This document shows positions 8,882 through 19,957 of a stretch of 64,000 nucleotides of DNA, in pieces. The stretch is from positions 1 to 64,000 of the forward strand of contig NZ_JACJHR010000020.1 of assembly GCF_014174495.1 (NCBI RefSeq), given 5' to 3'. A program made the translations under genes and the position numbers. Source of the DNA: Amycolatopsis echigonensis. Its GTDB lineage: Bacteria; Actinomycetota; Actinomycetes; Mycobacteriales; Pseudonocardiaceae. Numbering within the stretch: position 1 is the first letter of the stretch; each line of letters begins with the position of its first letter. The notes beneath the pieces were generated by a model that did no database searches, was not told the origin of the DNA, and saw only the letters and a program-made list of their open reading frames with translations.

Positions 8882-8924
8882 GGGTTCACGCTATGTGCCT
8901 GTGCTGTGGCACATCGAGGCGGGG

Positions 8925-9998
8925 TCAGTGGAAGACGGTGCCGCCCAAGACGATGTGGGTCGGGTGGTGCAGGGCGGCGAGGTCGGCGCGCGGGTCGTCG
9001 GCGTAAACGATCAGGTCCGCCGGGGCACCGTGCTCGATGCCGGGGTGGCCCAGCCATTCGCGCGCTTCCCAGGACGCGCTCGCGAGAGCCTGCGTACGCG
9101 ACATGCCCGCACGATGAAGCGCTTCGACCTCGTCGGCGATACGGCCGTGCGCGACCATGCCGCCCGCGTCCGTGCCCGCGAAGACGCGTACGCCCGCTTC
9201 AACCGCCGAAGAGACCATGTCGGCGACACCGGTGTGCAGCGCGCGCATGTGGGCCGCGTACGTCGGGTACTTGCCTGCCTTGTCCGCGATGCCCGGGAAG
9301 TTCTCGATGTTGATGAGCGTCGGCACCAACGCGACGTCGCGGCGCGCGAGTTCGGCGAGCTGGTCTGGCGACAGCGCGGTGCCGTGTTCGAGACAGTCGA
9401 TGCCCGCGCCGATCAGGCCCGGCAACGCGGCTTCGCCGAACACGTGCGCGGTGACGCGTGCGCCGAGGTCGTGGGCGATGCGGATGGCTTCGGCCAGCAC
9501 GTCGTCCGGCCACAGCGGTGCGAGGTCGCCTTGGCCGCGGTCGATCCAGTCGCCGACGAGCTTGACCCAGCCGTCGCCGTCGCGGGCCTGTTCGGCGACC
9601 GCTTCGGGCAGCAGCGGCGGGTCGTCCAGTTCGATCGCGAAGCCGGGAATGTACCGCTTCGGCAGCGCCAGGTGGCGTCCGCAGCGGATGATCGTCGGCA
9701 GGTCGGCGCGCGATTGCAGCGGCCGGACGTCCAGGGGCAGGCCGCAGTCGCGGATCAGCAGGGTGCCCGCGTCGCGGTCGGTCGCCGCCTGGTCCGCCGC
9801 CTCCTCGACCGACAGTCCGCCGTGCGGGCCGAGGCCCGGGTGGCAGTGCGCGTCGACGAGTCCCGGGACCACGAATCCGCCGGTGGACAGCGTTTCCGCG
9901 CCGGGAATCGGCTCGAACGACAGCTTTCCGTCCTGAATCCAGAGGTCACGCGGTTCGCCGTCAGGCAGGACGGTGCCGTGCAGGTGCAGCGGGCTCAA
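8925..9998 (-). CDS. Amidohydrolase family protein (imidazolonepropionase-like)
   Basis: A 357-residue metal-dependent amidohydrolase. The metal-binding HxH motif is in VPGLVDAHCHPGLGPHG, later metal ligands are in VTAHVFGE and CLEHG, and the catalytic Asp is in VFAGTDAGG. The start is a TTG (9998) that overlaps the ffh stop, so it is translationally coupled to ffh. Imidazolonepropionase-like and prolidase-like amidohydrolases share these motifs; the substrate is not determinable. Confidence 0.85.
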   Translation of the reverse strand: MSPLHLHGTVLPDGEPRDLWIQDGKLSFEPIPGAETLSTGGFVVPGLVDAHCHPGLGPHGGLSVEEAADQAATDRDAGTLLIRDCGLPLDVRPLQSRADLPTIIRCGRHLALPKRYIPGFAIELDDPPLLPEAVAEQARDGDGWVKLVGDWIDRGQGDLAPLWPDDVLAEAIRIAHDLGARVTAHVFGEAALPGLIGAGIDCLEHGTALSPDQLAELARRDVALVPTLINIENFPGIADKAGKYPTYAAHMRALHTGVADMVSSAVEAGVRVFAGTDAGGMVAHGRIADEVEALHRAGMSRTQALASASWEAREWLGHPGIEHGAPADLIVYADDPRADLAALHHPTHIVLGGTVFH

Positions 9999-11539
9999 TT
10001 GCTCTTCGGGTCCTTCGGCAGCTTGAACTTGGACGGGTCGAAGCCGGGCACGTCGTTCATGCCGCCGAGCTGGGACAGGTCCGGCATCCCGCCGCCGCCC
10101 ATGCCGCCCGGGGGAAGCATCGGCATGCCACCGGGCATCCCGCCGCGCATCTTCGGCTGCGTGGGGCCGCGCCCCTTGCCCTTCTTCCCCTTCTTGCCCT
10201 TGCGGTTCTTGCTCCCGCCGCCTCCGCCGCCGAAGCCGAACCGGCCGGCCATCTGCGCCATCATCTTGCGCGCCTCGAAGAAGCGGTTGACCAGGTCGTT
10301 GACCTCGCGGACGGTGACGCCGGAGCCGTTCGCGATGCGCAGCCGGCGCGAGCCGTTGATGATCTTCGGGTCGGCGCGCTCGGCGGGGGTCATGCCGCGG
10401 ATGATCGCCTGGAGCCGGTCGAGCTGCTTGTCGTCGACCGCGGCGAGCTGGTCTTTCATCTGGCCCGCGCCGGGCAGCATGCCGAGCAGGTTGCCGATCG
10501 GGCCCATCTTGCGCACCGCGAGCATCTGCTCGAGGAAGTCCTCCAGCGTGAGCTGGCCGCTGGTGAGCTTTTGCGCGGCCTGTTCGGCCTGCTCCTGGTC
10601 GAAGTGCTGTTCGGCCTGCTCGATCAGGGTCAGCACGTCGCCCATGCCCAGGATGCGCGAGGCCATCCGGTCCGGGTGGAACGTGTCGAAGTCCTCGAGC
10701 TTTTCGCCGTTGGACGCGAAGAGGATCGGCTGGCCGGTGACCTCGCGGACGGACAGCGCGGCACCACCGCGGGCGTCGCCGTCGAGCTTCGTGAGCACCA
10801 CGCCGGTGAAGCCGACACCATCGCGGAACGCCTCGGCCGTGGTGACCGCGTCCTGACCGATCATGGCGTCGACCACGAACAGGACTTCGTCCGGCTGCAC
10901 GGCCTCGCGGATGTCCGCGGCCTGCTTCATCAGCTCTTCGTCGACACCCAGGCGGCCCGCGGTGTCGACGACCACGATGTCGTGCTGCGCGTGCTTGGCC
11001 TCTTCGATCGCGCGGCGGGCGACGTCGACCGGGTCGCCGACGCCGTTGCCCGGCTCCGGCGCGAACGTGGTGACGCCCGCCCGCTCGCCGACGACCTGCA
11101 GCTGGGTGACCGCGTTCGGCCGCTGGAGGTCACAGGCGACCAGCATCGGCGCGTGGCCCTGTTTCTTCAGCCACATCGCCAGCTTGCCGGCCAGCGTCGT
11201 CTTGCCAGCACCCTGGAGACCGGCGAGCATGATCACCGACGGCGGGTTCTTGGCCAGGTTCAGCCGCCGCGTCTCGCCGCCGAGGATGCCGACGAGCTCC
11301 TCGTTGACGATCTTGACGACCTGCTGCGCCGGGTTCAGCGCCTGGGAGACCTCGGCGCCCTTCGCCCGGTCCTTGATCTTCGCGATGAACGCCTTGACCA
11401 CCGGGAGCGCGACGTCCGCTTCCAGCAGCGCGATGCGGATCTCGCGCGCAGTGGCGTCGATGTCGGCGTCGGACAGCCGGCCCTTGCGCGAGAGCGACTG
11501 CAGGGCCGAGGTGAGCCGATCGGAGAGGGTGTCGAACAC
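9995..11539 (-). CDS. ffh: Signal recognition particle protein
   Basis: SRP54 homologue of 514 residues from a GTG at 11539. The NG domain has GLQGAGKTTLAGKLA, VDTAGRLG and TKLDGDARGGAA; the methionine-rich M domain follows (LEQMLAVRKMGPIGNLLGM). The C-terminus is a Gly/Lys/Met-rich tail typical of actinobacteria. It binds signal sequences of nascent chains and docks with FtsY, which is also encoded in this window (44798-46165). An amidohydrolase gene overlaps its stop. Confidence 0.97.
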   Translation of the reverse strand: MFDTLSDRLTSALQSLSRKGRLSDADIDATAREIRIALLEADVALPVVKAFIAKIKDRAKGAEVSQALNPAQQVVKIVNEELVGILGGETRRLNLAKNPPSVIMLAGLQGAGKTTLAGKLAMWLKKQGHAPMLVACDLQRPNAVTQLQVVGERAGVTTFAPEPGNGVGDPVDVARRAIEEAKHAQHDIVVVDTAGRLGVDEELMKQAADIREAVQPDEVLFVVDAMIGQDAVTTAEAFRDGVGFTGVVLTKLDGDARGGAALSVREVTGQPILFASNGEKLEDFDTFHPDRMASRILGMGDVLTLIEQAEQHFDQEQAEQAAQKLTSGQLTLEDFLEQMLAVRKMGPIGNLLGMLPGAGQMKDQLAAVDDKQLDRLQAIIRGMTPAERADPKIINGSRRLRIANGSGVTVREVNDLVNRFFEARKMMAQMAGRFGFGGGGGGSKNRKGKKGKKGKGRGPTQPKMRGGMPGGMPMLPPGGMGGGGMPDLSQLGGMNDVPGFDPSKFKLPKDPKSN

Positions 11540-11748
11540 GGGGGTGCACGCTCCAGCTGGGTCGAAAGTTCGCGTGCCGGGCGGTGCTCGGCACCCCCGG
11601 CATCTTCCGAGGGTAGCCGCCCCGGCCACCCGGCCTTCACGGGTACGGGAAGGGTACTACGCACCCGCGTATTAATTGGCCGAGCGACAACAGGTCAACT
11701 GCGCGAAAATCGTTCGACCGGCTTCGCGGATTAAGTAAACATAGGCGT

Positions 11749-13542
11749 ATGACATCAGCAACTGCCCGGCGTCCGACGCTCGCCGAACCGGCAGGAGACG
11801 AGGACGAACAGGTCCCGTTCAGCCGCATCGCTGGCCTGTTCCGGCCGCACCGGGGTGCGCTGGCCGGGCTGTGCGCGCTGCTGGTCGTGCAGGCCGGGCT
11901 GGGCGTGACCTCGCCGTTCCTGCTGCGGGAGATGCTGGACGACGCGCTGCCGCACCGCGACGCCCTGCTGGTGAGCCTGCTCGCCGCCGGAATGATCGCC
12001 GCCGCGCTCGGGTCCGGAGCGCTGAGCGTGCGGACGACCGGGCTGTCCAACACCATCGGCCAGCGGGTGATGAACGAACTGCGGGTGGCGGTGTACAGCC
12101 ATCTGCAGCGCATGTCGCTCGGCTTCTACACCCGGACCAAGACCGGCGAGGTGCTGTCGCGGGTGTTCAACGACATCGGCGGTGTGGACAACGTCGTGAC
12201 CGGGACCGCCGCGTCGATCGTGCAGAACGGCACCACGGCGCTGGCGATCGCGGTGGCGATCCTGGTCATGAACTGGCAGCTGGCGCTGTTGTCGCTGGTC
12301 GTCGTGCCGTTGTTCCTGCTGTTCACCCTGCGGCTCGGCGGCAAGCAGCGGAAGCTCGCCCGCGGCCGGACCCGGCGGATGGCGAGGCTGACCACGATCG
12401 TCGAGGAATCGCTGTCGGTCACCGGCGTGCTGCTGGCCAAGACGATGGGCAACGCGACGCTGATGCGCGACCGGTTCGCCGAGGAGTCGCGCGAGGTCGC
12501 GGCGCTGGAGCGCAGTGCCGCGCTGGCCGGGCGGTGGCAGCGGGCGGCGCGGACGATGAGCCTCACGATCATCCCGGCGCTGGTCTATTGGGCAGCCGGG
12601 CTGGAGCTCGCCGGTGGTGCGGCCCCGATTTCGCTGGGCACCGTCGTCGCGTTCACCAGCATGTTGAACCGGCTGCTCACGCCGGCGACGGCGATGCAAA
12701 CGGTGGGCCAGAACGTCGCGTCGGCGAAGGCGTTGTTCGGGCGGATCTTCGAGGTGCTCGATCTGCCGGTGGAGATCGACGACCGGCCGGGCGCGCGGAC
12801 GCTGCGGCCCAGCGGCGGGGCGGTTTCGATGCGCGGGGTGTCGTTCCGCTACGACGACGATGGCCCGTGGACATTGCGCGATATCGACCTCGACGTGCCC
12901 GCGGGGACCACGACAGCGCTGGTCGGGTCGACGGGTTCGGGGAAGACGACGCTCGCCTACCTGGTCGCTCGGTTGTATGAGGTGACCGAGGGAAAGGTAT
13001 GCGTGGACGGGACGGACGTCCGGGATGTCACGCTCGCGTCGCTGGCTGCCGGGGTGGGATTGGTGTCGCAGGAGACGTATCTCTTCCACGCGTCAGTGCG
13101 GGAGAACCTGCGTTTCGCGAAGCCGGACGCCACCGACGAGGAGCTGGAGAACGCCGCGAAGGCCGCGCACATCCACGACACGCTGGCCGCGCTGCCGGAC
13201 GGGTACGACACCGTGGTCGGCGAGCGTGGATATCGGTTCTCCGGCGGGGAGAAGCAGCGGATGGCGATCGCGCGGATCCTGCTGCGCAATCCGCCGGTGC
13301 TGATCCTGGACGAGGCGACGAGTTCGCTGGACAACCGCACCGAACGGGCGGTGCAGGCGGAACTGGACCGGCTCGCGGCGGGCCGCACGACGATCGCGAT
13401 CGCGCATCGGCTGTCCACTGTGGAGCATGCGGACCAGATCGCGGTGCTGGACGCCGGGCGGATCGTCGAACGGGGCACGCACGCGGAACTGCTGGCGCTG
13501 GACGGGCGGTATGCCGCGTTGGTCCGAGGAGAGGCCGCCTAA
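11749..13542 (+). CDS. ABC exporter, fused membrane and ATPase domains
   Basis: A 597-residue half-transporter: six transmembrane helices in residues of about 40-330, then an ATPase with Walker A GSTGSGKTT (about 393-401), signature FSGGEKQRMAIARIL (about 496) and Walker B VLILDEATS (about 516). It probably works as a homodimer exporting a drug or lipid-like compound. A MarR gene follows 9 bases downstream, which suggests a regulated efflux unit. It is transcribed away from ffh; no Shine-Dalgarno is obvious before the ATG. Confidence 0.9.
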   Translation: MTSATARRPTLAEPAGDEDEQVPFSRIAGLFRPHRGALAGLCALLVVQAGLGVTSPFLLREMLDDALPHRDALLVSLLAAGMIAAALGSGALSVRTTGLSNTIGQRVMNELRVAVYSHLQRMSLGFYTRTKTGEVLSRVFNDIGGVDNVVTGTAASIVQNGTTALAIAVAILVMNWQLALLSLVVVPLFLLFTLRLGGKQRKLARGRTRRMARLTTIVEESLSVTGVLLAKTMGNATLMRDRFAEESREVAALERSAALAGRWQRAARTMSLTIIPALVYWAAGLELAGGAAPISLGTVVAFTSMLNRLLTPATAMQTVGQNVASAKALFGRIFEVLDLPVEIDDRPGARTLRPSGGAVSMRGVSFRYDDDGPWTLRDIDLDVPAGTTTALVGSTGSGKTTLAYLVARLYEVTEGKVCVDGTDVRDVTLASLAAGVGLVSQETYLFHASVRENLRFAKPDATDEELENAAKAAHIHDTLAALPDGYDTVVGERGYRFSGGEKQRMAIARILLRNPPVLILDEATSSLDNRTERAVQAELDRLAAGRTTIAIAHRLSTVEHADQIAVLDAGRIVERGTHAELLALDGRYAALVRGEAA

Positions 13543-13551
13543 TCTGGCCTC

Positions 13552-13992
13552 ATGCAGACCGAACCCGCCGACGAGCTGGCGATGCTGGCCCGGGCGGTGC
13601 GCGAGGGCGTCGGCCGGCTGAACTGGCGGATGCGCTCCGAGGCGGACACGCCCGCCCCGGGACCGGCGGTGCTGGCGGTGCTGTCGCGGCTGTACCGGGG
13701 CGGCACGCATACGCCGAGCGAACTGGCCGAGGCGGAACGGATGCACCCGCAGTCGCTGACGCGGATCCTGGCCTCGCTGGCCGAACGCGGCTGGATCACG
13801 CGCACTCCCGATCCGGCGGACGGGCGGCGGTCGCTGATCGACATCACTCCCGCCGGCCTGCGGGAACTGCGCAACTATTCGATCGCGCGGGAGGCCTGGC
13901 TGGCCGCTGCTCTCGAACGGACGCTCAGCCCGACCGAGCGGGAGCTGCTCCGGCTCGCGGCGGGGCTGCTGACGCGGATCGCGGATTCCTGA
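13552..13992 (+). CDS. MarR family transcriptional regulator
   Basis: The 146-residue winged-helix protein has the MarR DNA-binding core: HTPSELAEAERMHPQSLTRI followed by the wing DPADGRRSLIDITPAG. It lies in an operon with the upstream ABC exporter and is the likely ligand-responsive regulator of that exporter. An inverted repeat 50 bases past the stop may end the transcript. Confidence 0.9.
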   Translation: MQTEPADELAMLARAVREGVGRLNWRMRSEADTPAPGPAVLAVLSRLYRGGTHTPSELAEAERMHPQSLTRILASLAERGWITRTPDPADGRRSLIDITPAGLRELRNYSIAREAWLAAALERTLSPTERELLRLAAGLLTRIADS

Positions 13993-14042
13993 AGCCTGGG
14001 AGTCCCGGGGCGGCCGCTCCCCACGGCCGTCCCCGGAACTCT

Positions 14043-14077
14043 GGCGGAAGAGCTCACCTCCCCGGGAGCCTTCCGCC
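14043..14077 (+). terminator. Possible hairpin terminator after marR
   Basis: GGCGGAAG (14043-14050) and CTTCCGCC (14070-14077) form an 8-bp perfect stem around a 19-base loop, 50 bases past the MarR stop. There is no U-tract. The rest of 13993-14190 shows no convincing gene. Confidence 0.4.
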
Positions 14078-14177
14078 GCAGGCACGCGGAGCGGTTCCCC
14101 CTCGACCACCCGGCGTTGGGGAGAAGTCTGCCGTCCGGGACCGGGCGCGCGGCAGCGTGAAGTCCCTCAATCGGCAC

Positions 14178-14193
14178 TGAGTAGAACTACTCA
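14178..14193. repeat. Short palindrome over the 3' end of a small unknown gene
   Basis: TGAGTAG-AA-CTACTCA has 7-bp perfect arms and overlaps the stop codon of the minus-strand gene ending at 14191. It may be a small hairpin or a protein-binding site; nothing decides between the two. Confidence 0.35.
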
Positions 14194-14577
14194 AACGCGG
14201 GTGTCGGGCCCCGCGGAGTCGCTCGTGAACTCGAAGAGCGGTTCCGAATCGGCGAGTTCCTCGGCCGAGCAGCTCACCGCGCAGGCCGCGGCCTGGAGGA
14301 CTTCGGTGAGAACCTCGACCTCCGACGGCGAGACAGCGGCGAGCGCGGGATTGCGGACGTCCATGCGGCCGGCGAGACCGGCCAGTGCGTGAGACAGCGC
14401 GTGCTGGCCCGCGACCAGCTGGGTGACCACCTCGGACAGCTCGCCGAGGGTGGCGGCCGATCCGTCGCCGCGGAGCAGGGCGGAGAGTTCTTCGGCGCAG
14501 GTGCGCAGGTGCCCGGCCACGACTGTCGGGGGCAGCGAAAGCTCGGGCAGGTTCTCGTGACCTCGCACCGCGTTCAC
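14191..14577 (-). CDS. Hypothetical protein
   Basis: A predicted 128-residue soluble protein, mainly alpha-helical, with no recognised domain. The start chosen is a GTG at 14577 with AGGGGCGAG upstream; a second GTG at 14568 is possible. The sequence (for example TLGELSEVVTQLVAGQHALS) is compatible with a helical bundle. It lies downstream of glnD but is separated from it by two strong hairpins, so it is probably transcribed on its own. Confidence 0.6.
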   Translation of the reverse strand: MNAVRGHENLPELSLPPTVVAGHLRTCAEELSALLRGDGSAATLGELSEVVTQLVAGQHALSHALAGLAGRMDVRNPALAAVSPSEVEVLTEVLQAAACAVSCSAEELADSEPLFEFTSDSAGPDTRV

Positions 14578-14742
14578 CTCGCCCCTTGCTCGGACCTGCC
14601 ATCCTGCCATCGGAACGGGGGTTGTCGCTTCCGACACCCCGAATGGGTGAGCCCGGATGGCGCAATTGCAGGTGGTGTGCCCTGCGCGGCTGCGCCGCGA
14701 GAAGACGGTTGCGAGGGGCACCCCGAAGCTGGATTGTGCTGA

Positions 14743-14800
14743 CGGTCTGGGGGTGCTTGTCAAGGCGGGAAAGATGCCTTGACAAACACCCCCCAGACCG
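14743..14800. terminator. Long imperfect inverted repeat downstream of glnD
   Basis: The left arm begins CGGTCTGGGGG and ends TTGTCAAGGC; the right arm is its complement, GCCTTGACAA to CCCCCCAGACCG, with one substitution and one inserted base. The loop is about 9 bases. It is a second strong hairpin after glnD and could act as a terminator or a protein-binding element. Confidence 0.5.
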
Positions 14801-14889
14801 CAGGGAGGCTTCGTATCGGGGTGCGGGGGAGGGTCTGGGTGCCTCGATCGTCGGGTGCGCGGGTGCGGTCGGGTGGGCGGGTGGGCGGT

Positions 14890-14940
14890 CCGTGAAGGGC
14901 TCCTTGAGGGAATTAGATTCCCTCAAGGAGCCCTTCACGG
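14890..14940. repeat. Dispersed 51-bp palindrome, copy A (terminator-like)
   Basis: Two 24-bp perfectly complementary arms, starting CCGTGAAGGGCTCCTTGAGG, flank a TAG loop. It ends 5 bases from the glnD stop. Near-identical copies occur at 26170-26220 and 55435-55485. Compared with those, this copy has G for A in the left arm and the matching C for T in the right arm, so pairing is kept. It is probably a bidirectional terminator of a REP-like family. Confidence 0.85.
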
Positions 14941-14944
14941 ACGG

Positions 14945-17254
14945 TCAGGAGACTGCGGCTAGGACGGCCTCGGTGATCACGGTTCGCCACTGTGGGGTGA
15001 CGTGGCCGGAGCGGGGTGACAGGGCGAAGGAGTCGACGACGGCGCCGCCTAGGGTCGCGGCTTTTGCCCAGTGGACGTCGGCCTCGGCGCGGCGCAGGGC
15101 GCTTGCCACGCGGAACAGCAGGCCGATCCGGTCGGCGGCGCGCAGTTCCAGCACGACGGCGTCCGGGCCGCTCGTTTCGTCGTCGAACCATCGCACGACC
15201 GGCTTGACCACGGCTGGCGACGAGGTGGCGTAGTCCCGTTCCTTCGCGGCCAGCCGTTGGGTGAGCGGCATCGTTCCGGCGACCGCGCGGGCGAACTGTT
15301 CCCGCAGCAGCGCGGGATCCGGGAGCGAGCCGAACTTCGGCGACGCGGTGAACACGCCTGCCCGGCCTCGGCCGGAGTGTTCGCGCAGAACCGCGGAGTG
15401 GACCTCCAGGGAGTTCAGTGCCAGCACCCCGGCCGCGGGGGCGAGCAGTTCGCGGTCCGCGGGCACGGCCAGCAGGACCGTGACGACCTTGCCCTGTGCG
15501 GAGATCCGGATCTGCCCGGCGCCGGTCCGGGCGGCCTCGGCGACCAGTTCGCGCTGGTCGTCGTCCAGCGGCTCGGGCGGCGTGAAACCCTTGCCGTGCA
15601 CCGCTTCCTCGCAGCCGCTGACGAGTTCGGCCAGCAGCCGGTCCTTCCAGTCGGTCCAGACGCCGGGTCCGGTGGCCAGCGAGTCGGCGCGGGTCAGGGC
15701 GTGCAGGAGTTCCAGCAGGACGACGTCGCGGTCCAGGGTTTTCACCACCCGCGAGATGGTCGCGGGGTCGCCGATGTCGCGTCTGGTCGCGGTGTGCGGG
15801 AGCAGCAGGTGGTGGCGGACCATGGCGGAAACCGTCGCGACGTCCTCGGGCGGCAGGCCCAGCCGTTGCGCTACCGAGGCGGAAATCTTCGCACCCAGTT
15901 CGGAGTGGTCGGCCTCGCGGCCCTTGCCGATGTCGTGCAGCAGCGCGCCGATCAGCAGCAGGTCGGGCCGCGACACGGTGGTGGTCAGCTTCGCTGCTTC
16001 GACACACGCCTGAACGAGGTGCCGGTCGACAGTCCACTGGTGCACGGGCGACCGCGGCGGCAGGTCGCGCACGGACCCCCATTCCGGGAACAGCCGGGCC
16101 CACAGGCCGGTGCGGTCCAACGCCTCGACCGCGTCGACCAGCCCTTCCCCCGCGCCCAGCAGTTCGACGAGGGCGTTGCGGGCGTCGTCCGGCCACGGCT
16201 CGCGCAGCTCGGGCGCGGACTCGGCGAGCGTGCGCAAAGTACCTGGTGAGATGGGCTTTTGTGTCCGAGCCGACGCGGCTGCCGCGCGAAGCAGGAGCGC
16301 CGGGTCTCGTGCCGGGAGCGCGTCTCGGGCCAGCGCGACTTCGTCGCCGTGCAACACGACGCCCTCAGCCAACGGACGGCGCACGGGACGTCGACCGAAA
16401 AGCGGGCGTGGTTGTTCCACAGTGGACCGAAGGGCGACATCGACGGCGTACGCGATGGTCCGGCCCGCACCGGAAAGCTTGCGCGCCAAGGCGAATCTGT
16501 CGCCCAGCTCCAGTTCGTGCGCGACGACGTCGGCGTCCGGAGCGCTGAGGATGTCCCGTTCTCGACGGGATTCGCGGCGCAGTTCCGTGCGAACGTCGAG
16601 CAGGAGTTGCTTGGCTGCCAGCAGTTCTTCGCCCGGTCGCGCGGTGAGCTGTCCGGCCGCGAGGGCTTCCAGCACGCCGAAGTCGCGGAGGCCGCCGCGG
16701 CCGTGTTTGAGGTCCGGCTCGGCGGATTGGGCGATCTCGCCGCTGCGCCGCCATCGGGTGTGGACGGATTCGGCCAGCTCCGGCAAACGTTTGCGGGCCG
16801 TCCGCCGCCACTGGTCGCGGGCGGCGGAAGCGAGGCGTTCGGTGAGAGCCGGGTCGCCGGCCAGGTGCCGGGCGTCGAGGAGACCGAGCGCGGTCCGCAG
16901 GTCCTCCGCCGCGACTTTCAGCGCCTCGCCGGGGGTGCGGACCGAATGGTCGAGGCCGACCCGCGCGTCCCACAGCGGGTACCACAGCGCGTCGGCGATC
17001 TCCCCGATCTGACTGTTTCCGTTGTGCAGCAGCACTAAATCGAGATCGGAGTACGGCACCAGCTCGCGCCGTCCCAACCCCCCTACGGCGACCAGCGCGA
17101 CACCTGGGTCCGCGGTGTCGACGCCGGCCGCCGTCGCTCCTTTCCCGAGCCAGAACTCGTACAGATCGACCAGGGACGTCCGCAGGGCGGGCGCTCCGTG
17201 CCGTCCTTCGAGCAGCAGCGCAGTGGCTCGGGCGAGTTCTCCCCCGTCGGTCAT
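14945..17254 (-). CDS. glnD: PII uridylyl/adenylyl-transferase GlnD
   Basis: A 769-residue bifunctional nucleotidyltransferase and nucleotidyl-removing enzyme acting on the PII protein. The nucleotidyltransferase site is GGLGRRELVPYSDLDLVLL (DLD at 70-72); the HD phosphohydrolase motif LLHDIGKG is near 439; C-terminal ACT domains read VLELRAADRIGLLFRVASAL. In actinomycetes GlnD adenylylates PII at Tyr51, and that tyrosine is present in the adjacent GlnB. It follows glnB in the amtB-glnB-glnD operon and ends at a strong palindrome. Confidence 0.95.
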   Translation of the reverse strand: MTDGGELARATALLLEGRHGAPALRTSLVDLYEFWLGKGATAAGVDTADPGVALVAVGGLGRRELVPYSDLDLVLLHNGNSQIGEIADALWYPLWDARVGLDHSVRTPGEALKVAAEDLRTALGLLDARHLAGDPALTERLASAARDQWRRTARKRLPELAESVHTRWRRSGEIAQSAEPDLKHGRGGLRDFGVLEALAAGQLTARPGEELLAAKQLLLDVRTELRRESRRERDILSAPDADVVAHELELGDRFALARKLSGAGRTIAYAVDVALRSTVEQPRPLFGRRPVRRPLAEGVVLHGDEVALARDALPARDPALLLRAAAASARTQKPISPGTLRTLAESAPELREPWPDDARNALVELLGAGEGLVDAVEALDRTGLWARLFPEWGSVRDLPPRSPVHQWTVDRHLVQACVEAAKLTTTVSRPDLLLIGALLHDIGKGREADHSELGAKISASVAQRLGLPPEDVATVSAMVRHHLLLPHTATRRDIGDPATISRVVKTLDRDVVLLELLHALTRADSLATGPGVWTDWKDRLLAELVSGCEEAVHGKGFTPPEPLDDDQRELVAEAARTGAGQIRISAQGKVVTVLLAVPADRELLAPAAGVLALNSLEVHSAVLREHSGRGRAGVFTASPKFGSLPDPALLREQFARAVAGTMPLTQRLAAKERDYATSSPAVVKPVVRWFDDETSGPDAVVLELRAADRIGLLFRVASALRRAEADVHWAKAATLGGAVVDSFALSPRSGHVTPQWRTVITEAVLAAVS

Positions 17255-17257
17255 CGG

Positions 17258-19081
<1,824 letters not shown>

Positions 19082-19135
19082 CAGAGACCCAGGGCGAAAT
19101 GTCCGGTCAGGCAACCTCATGGTCGAATAGCGCCC

Positions 19136-19957
19136 ATGTCTTTGCCTGATCGGGTGATCGAAGCGCTGCGCTGTTCGGTGTGCGCCGAGCCGGTCTCGCT
19201 GACCGGCCGGACGCTGCGCTGCGAGCGGCGGCATGCGTTCGATCTGGCCCGGCAGGGTTACGTCAACCTGCTGCACGCGCGCATCCCGGCGGGAACGGCC
19301 GACACCGCGCCGATGGTGGACGCGCGGGCGGCGTTCTTGTCTTCCGGTGCGTACGCGCCGCTCGCCGAGGCGGTCGCCGCGGCTGGTTCTGCTCCTGGAT
19401 TGATCATCGACGCCGGAGCCGGGCCTGGCTATTACCTCTCGCGAGTGCTGGACGAAGCGCCGGACGCGGTCGGGCTGGCGCTGGACGTGTCGGCGATCGC
19501 GTTGCGACGGGCCGCGCGGGCGCATGCCCGGCTGGGTGCGGCGGTGTGGAACCTGTGGGAGCCGTGGCCGGTGGCCGACGAGGTGGCTTCGGTGGTTTTG
19601 GACGTGTTCTCGCCGCGGAACGCCGCGGAGTTCCATCGGGTGCTCGCGCCGGGCGGGAAGCTGGTGGTGGCGTCGCCTTTGCCCGGGCATCTCGCGGAAC
19701 TGGGCGATCTGGTGCTCGCGGTGGACTCGCGGAAGGAAGAACGGCTCGAGGACGCCCTGGGCGGGCTGTTCGTGCGGGAGTCCGCGGCGGAGGTGGTCCG
19801 GACTCAGCCGTTCAGTGCCGCGCAGGTGCGGGACGTGGTCGCGATGGGCCCCGCGGGATTCCACCTGGACCGGGATGGGCGGCGGGAGAGGCTCGAGGCC
19901 GCGGCGGGGAGGGACGTGACGCTGGCGGTTTCGGTGAGCACTTGGCGGAAACGGTGA
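19136..19957 (+). CDS. RlmA-type 23S rRNA (guanine-N1) methyltransferase
   Basis: A 273-residue protein with an N-terminal zinc-binding domain (CSVCAEP, then LRCERRHAFDLARQGYVNLL: C13, C16, C29, H33) and a class I SAM domain with motif I IIDAGAGPGYYLSRVL. RlmA enzymes methylate G745 or G748 of 23S rRNA; the second class gives resistance to tylosin-like macrolides. The sequence alone does not say which base is used. The ATG is at 19136; its stop overlaps the next gene's GTG. Confidence 0.85.
   Translation: MSLPDRVIEALRCSVCAEPVSLTGRTLRCERRHAFDLARQGYVNLLHARIPAGTADTAPMVDARAAFLSSGAYAPLAEAVAAAGSAPGLIIDAGAGPGYYLSRVLDEAPDAVGLALDVSAIALRRAARAHARLGAAVWNLWEPWPVADEVASVVLDVFSPRNAAEFHRVLAPGGKLVVASPLPGHLAELGDLVLAVDSRKEERLEDALGGLFVRESAAEVVRTQPFSAAQVRDVVAMGPAGFHLDRDGRRERLEAAAGRDVTLAVSVSTWRKR

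Larger units (their letters stand above)
14578..14944. other. Gene-free interval with two large inverted repeats
   Basis: This 367-base gap between glnD and the small gene at 14191-14577 holds no convincing gene. It contains an imperfect 58-bp inverted repeat (14743-14800) and a perfect 51-bp palindrome (14890-14940). Any promoter for the downstream small gene must lie between 14578 and about 14740; I could not single out a clear one. Confidence 0.7.

Noticed and set aside
14054-14177. Open frames between marR and the small gene at 14191
   Set aside because: Short, arginine-rich frames without a ribosome-binding site or plausible composition; they are reading-frame noise in GC-rich DNA.
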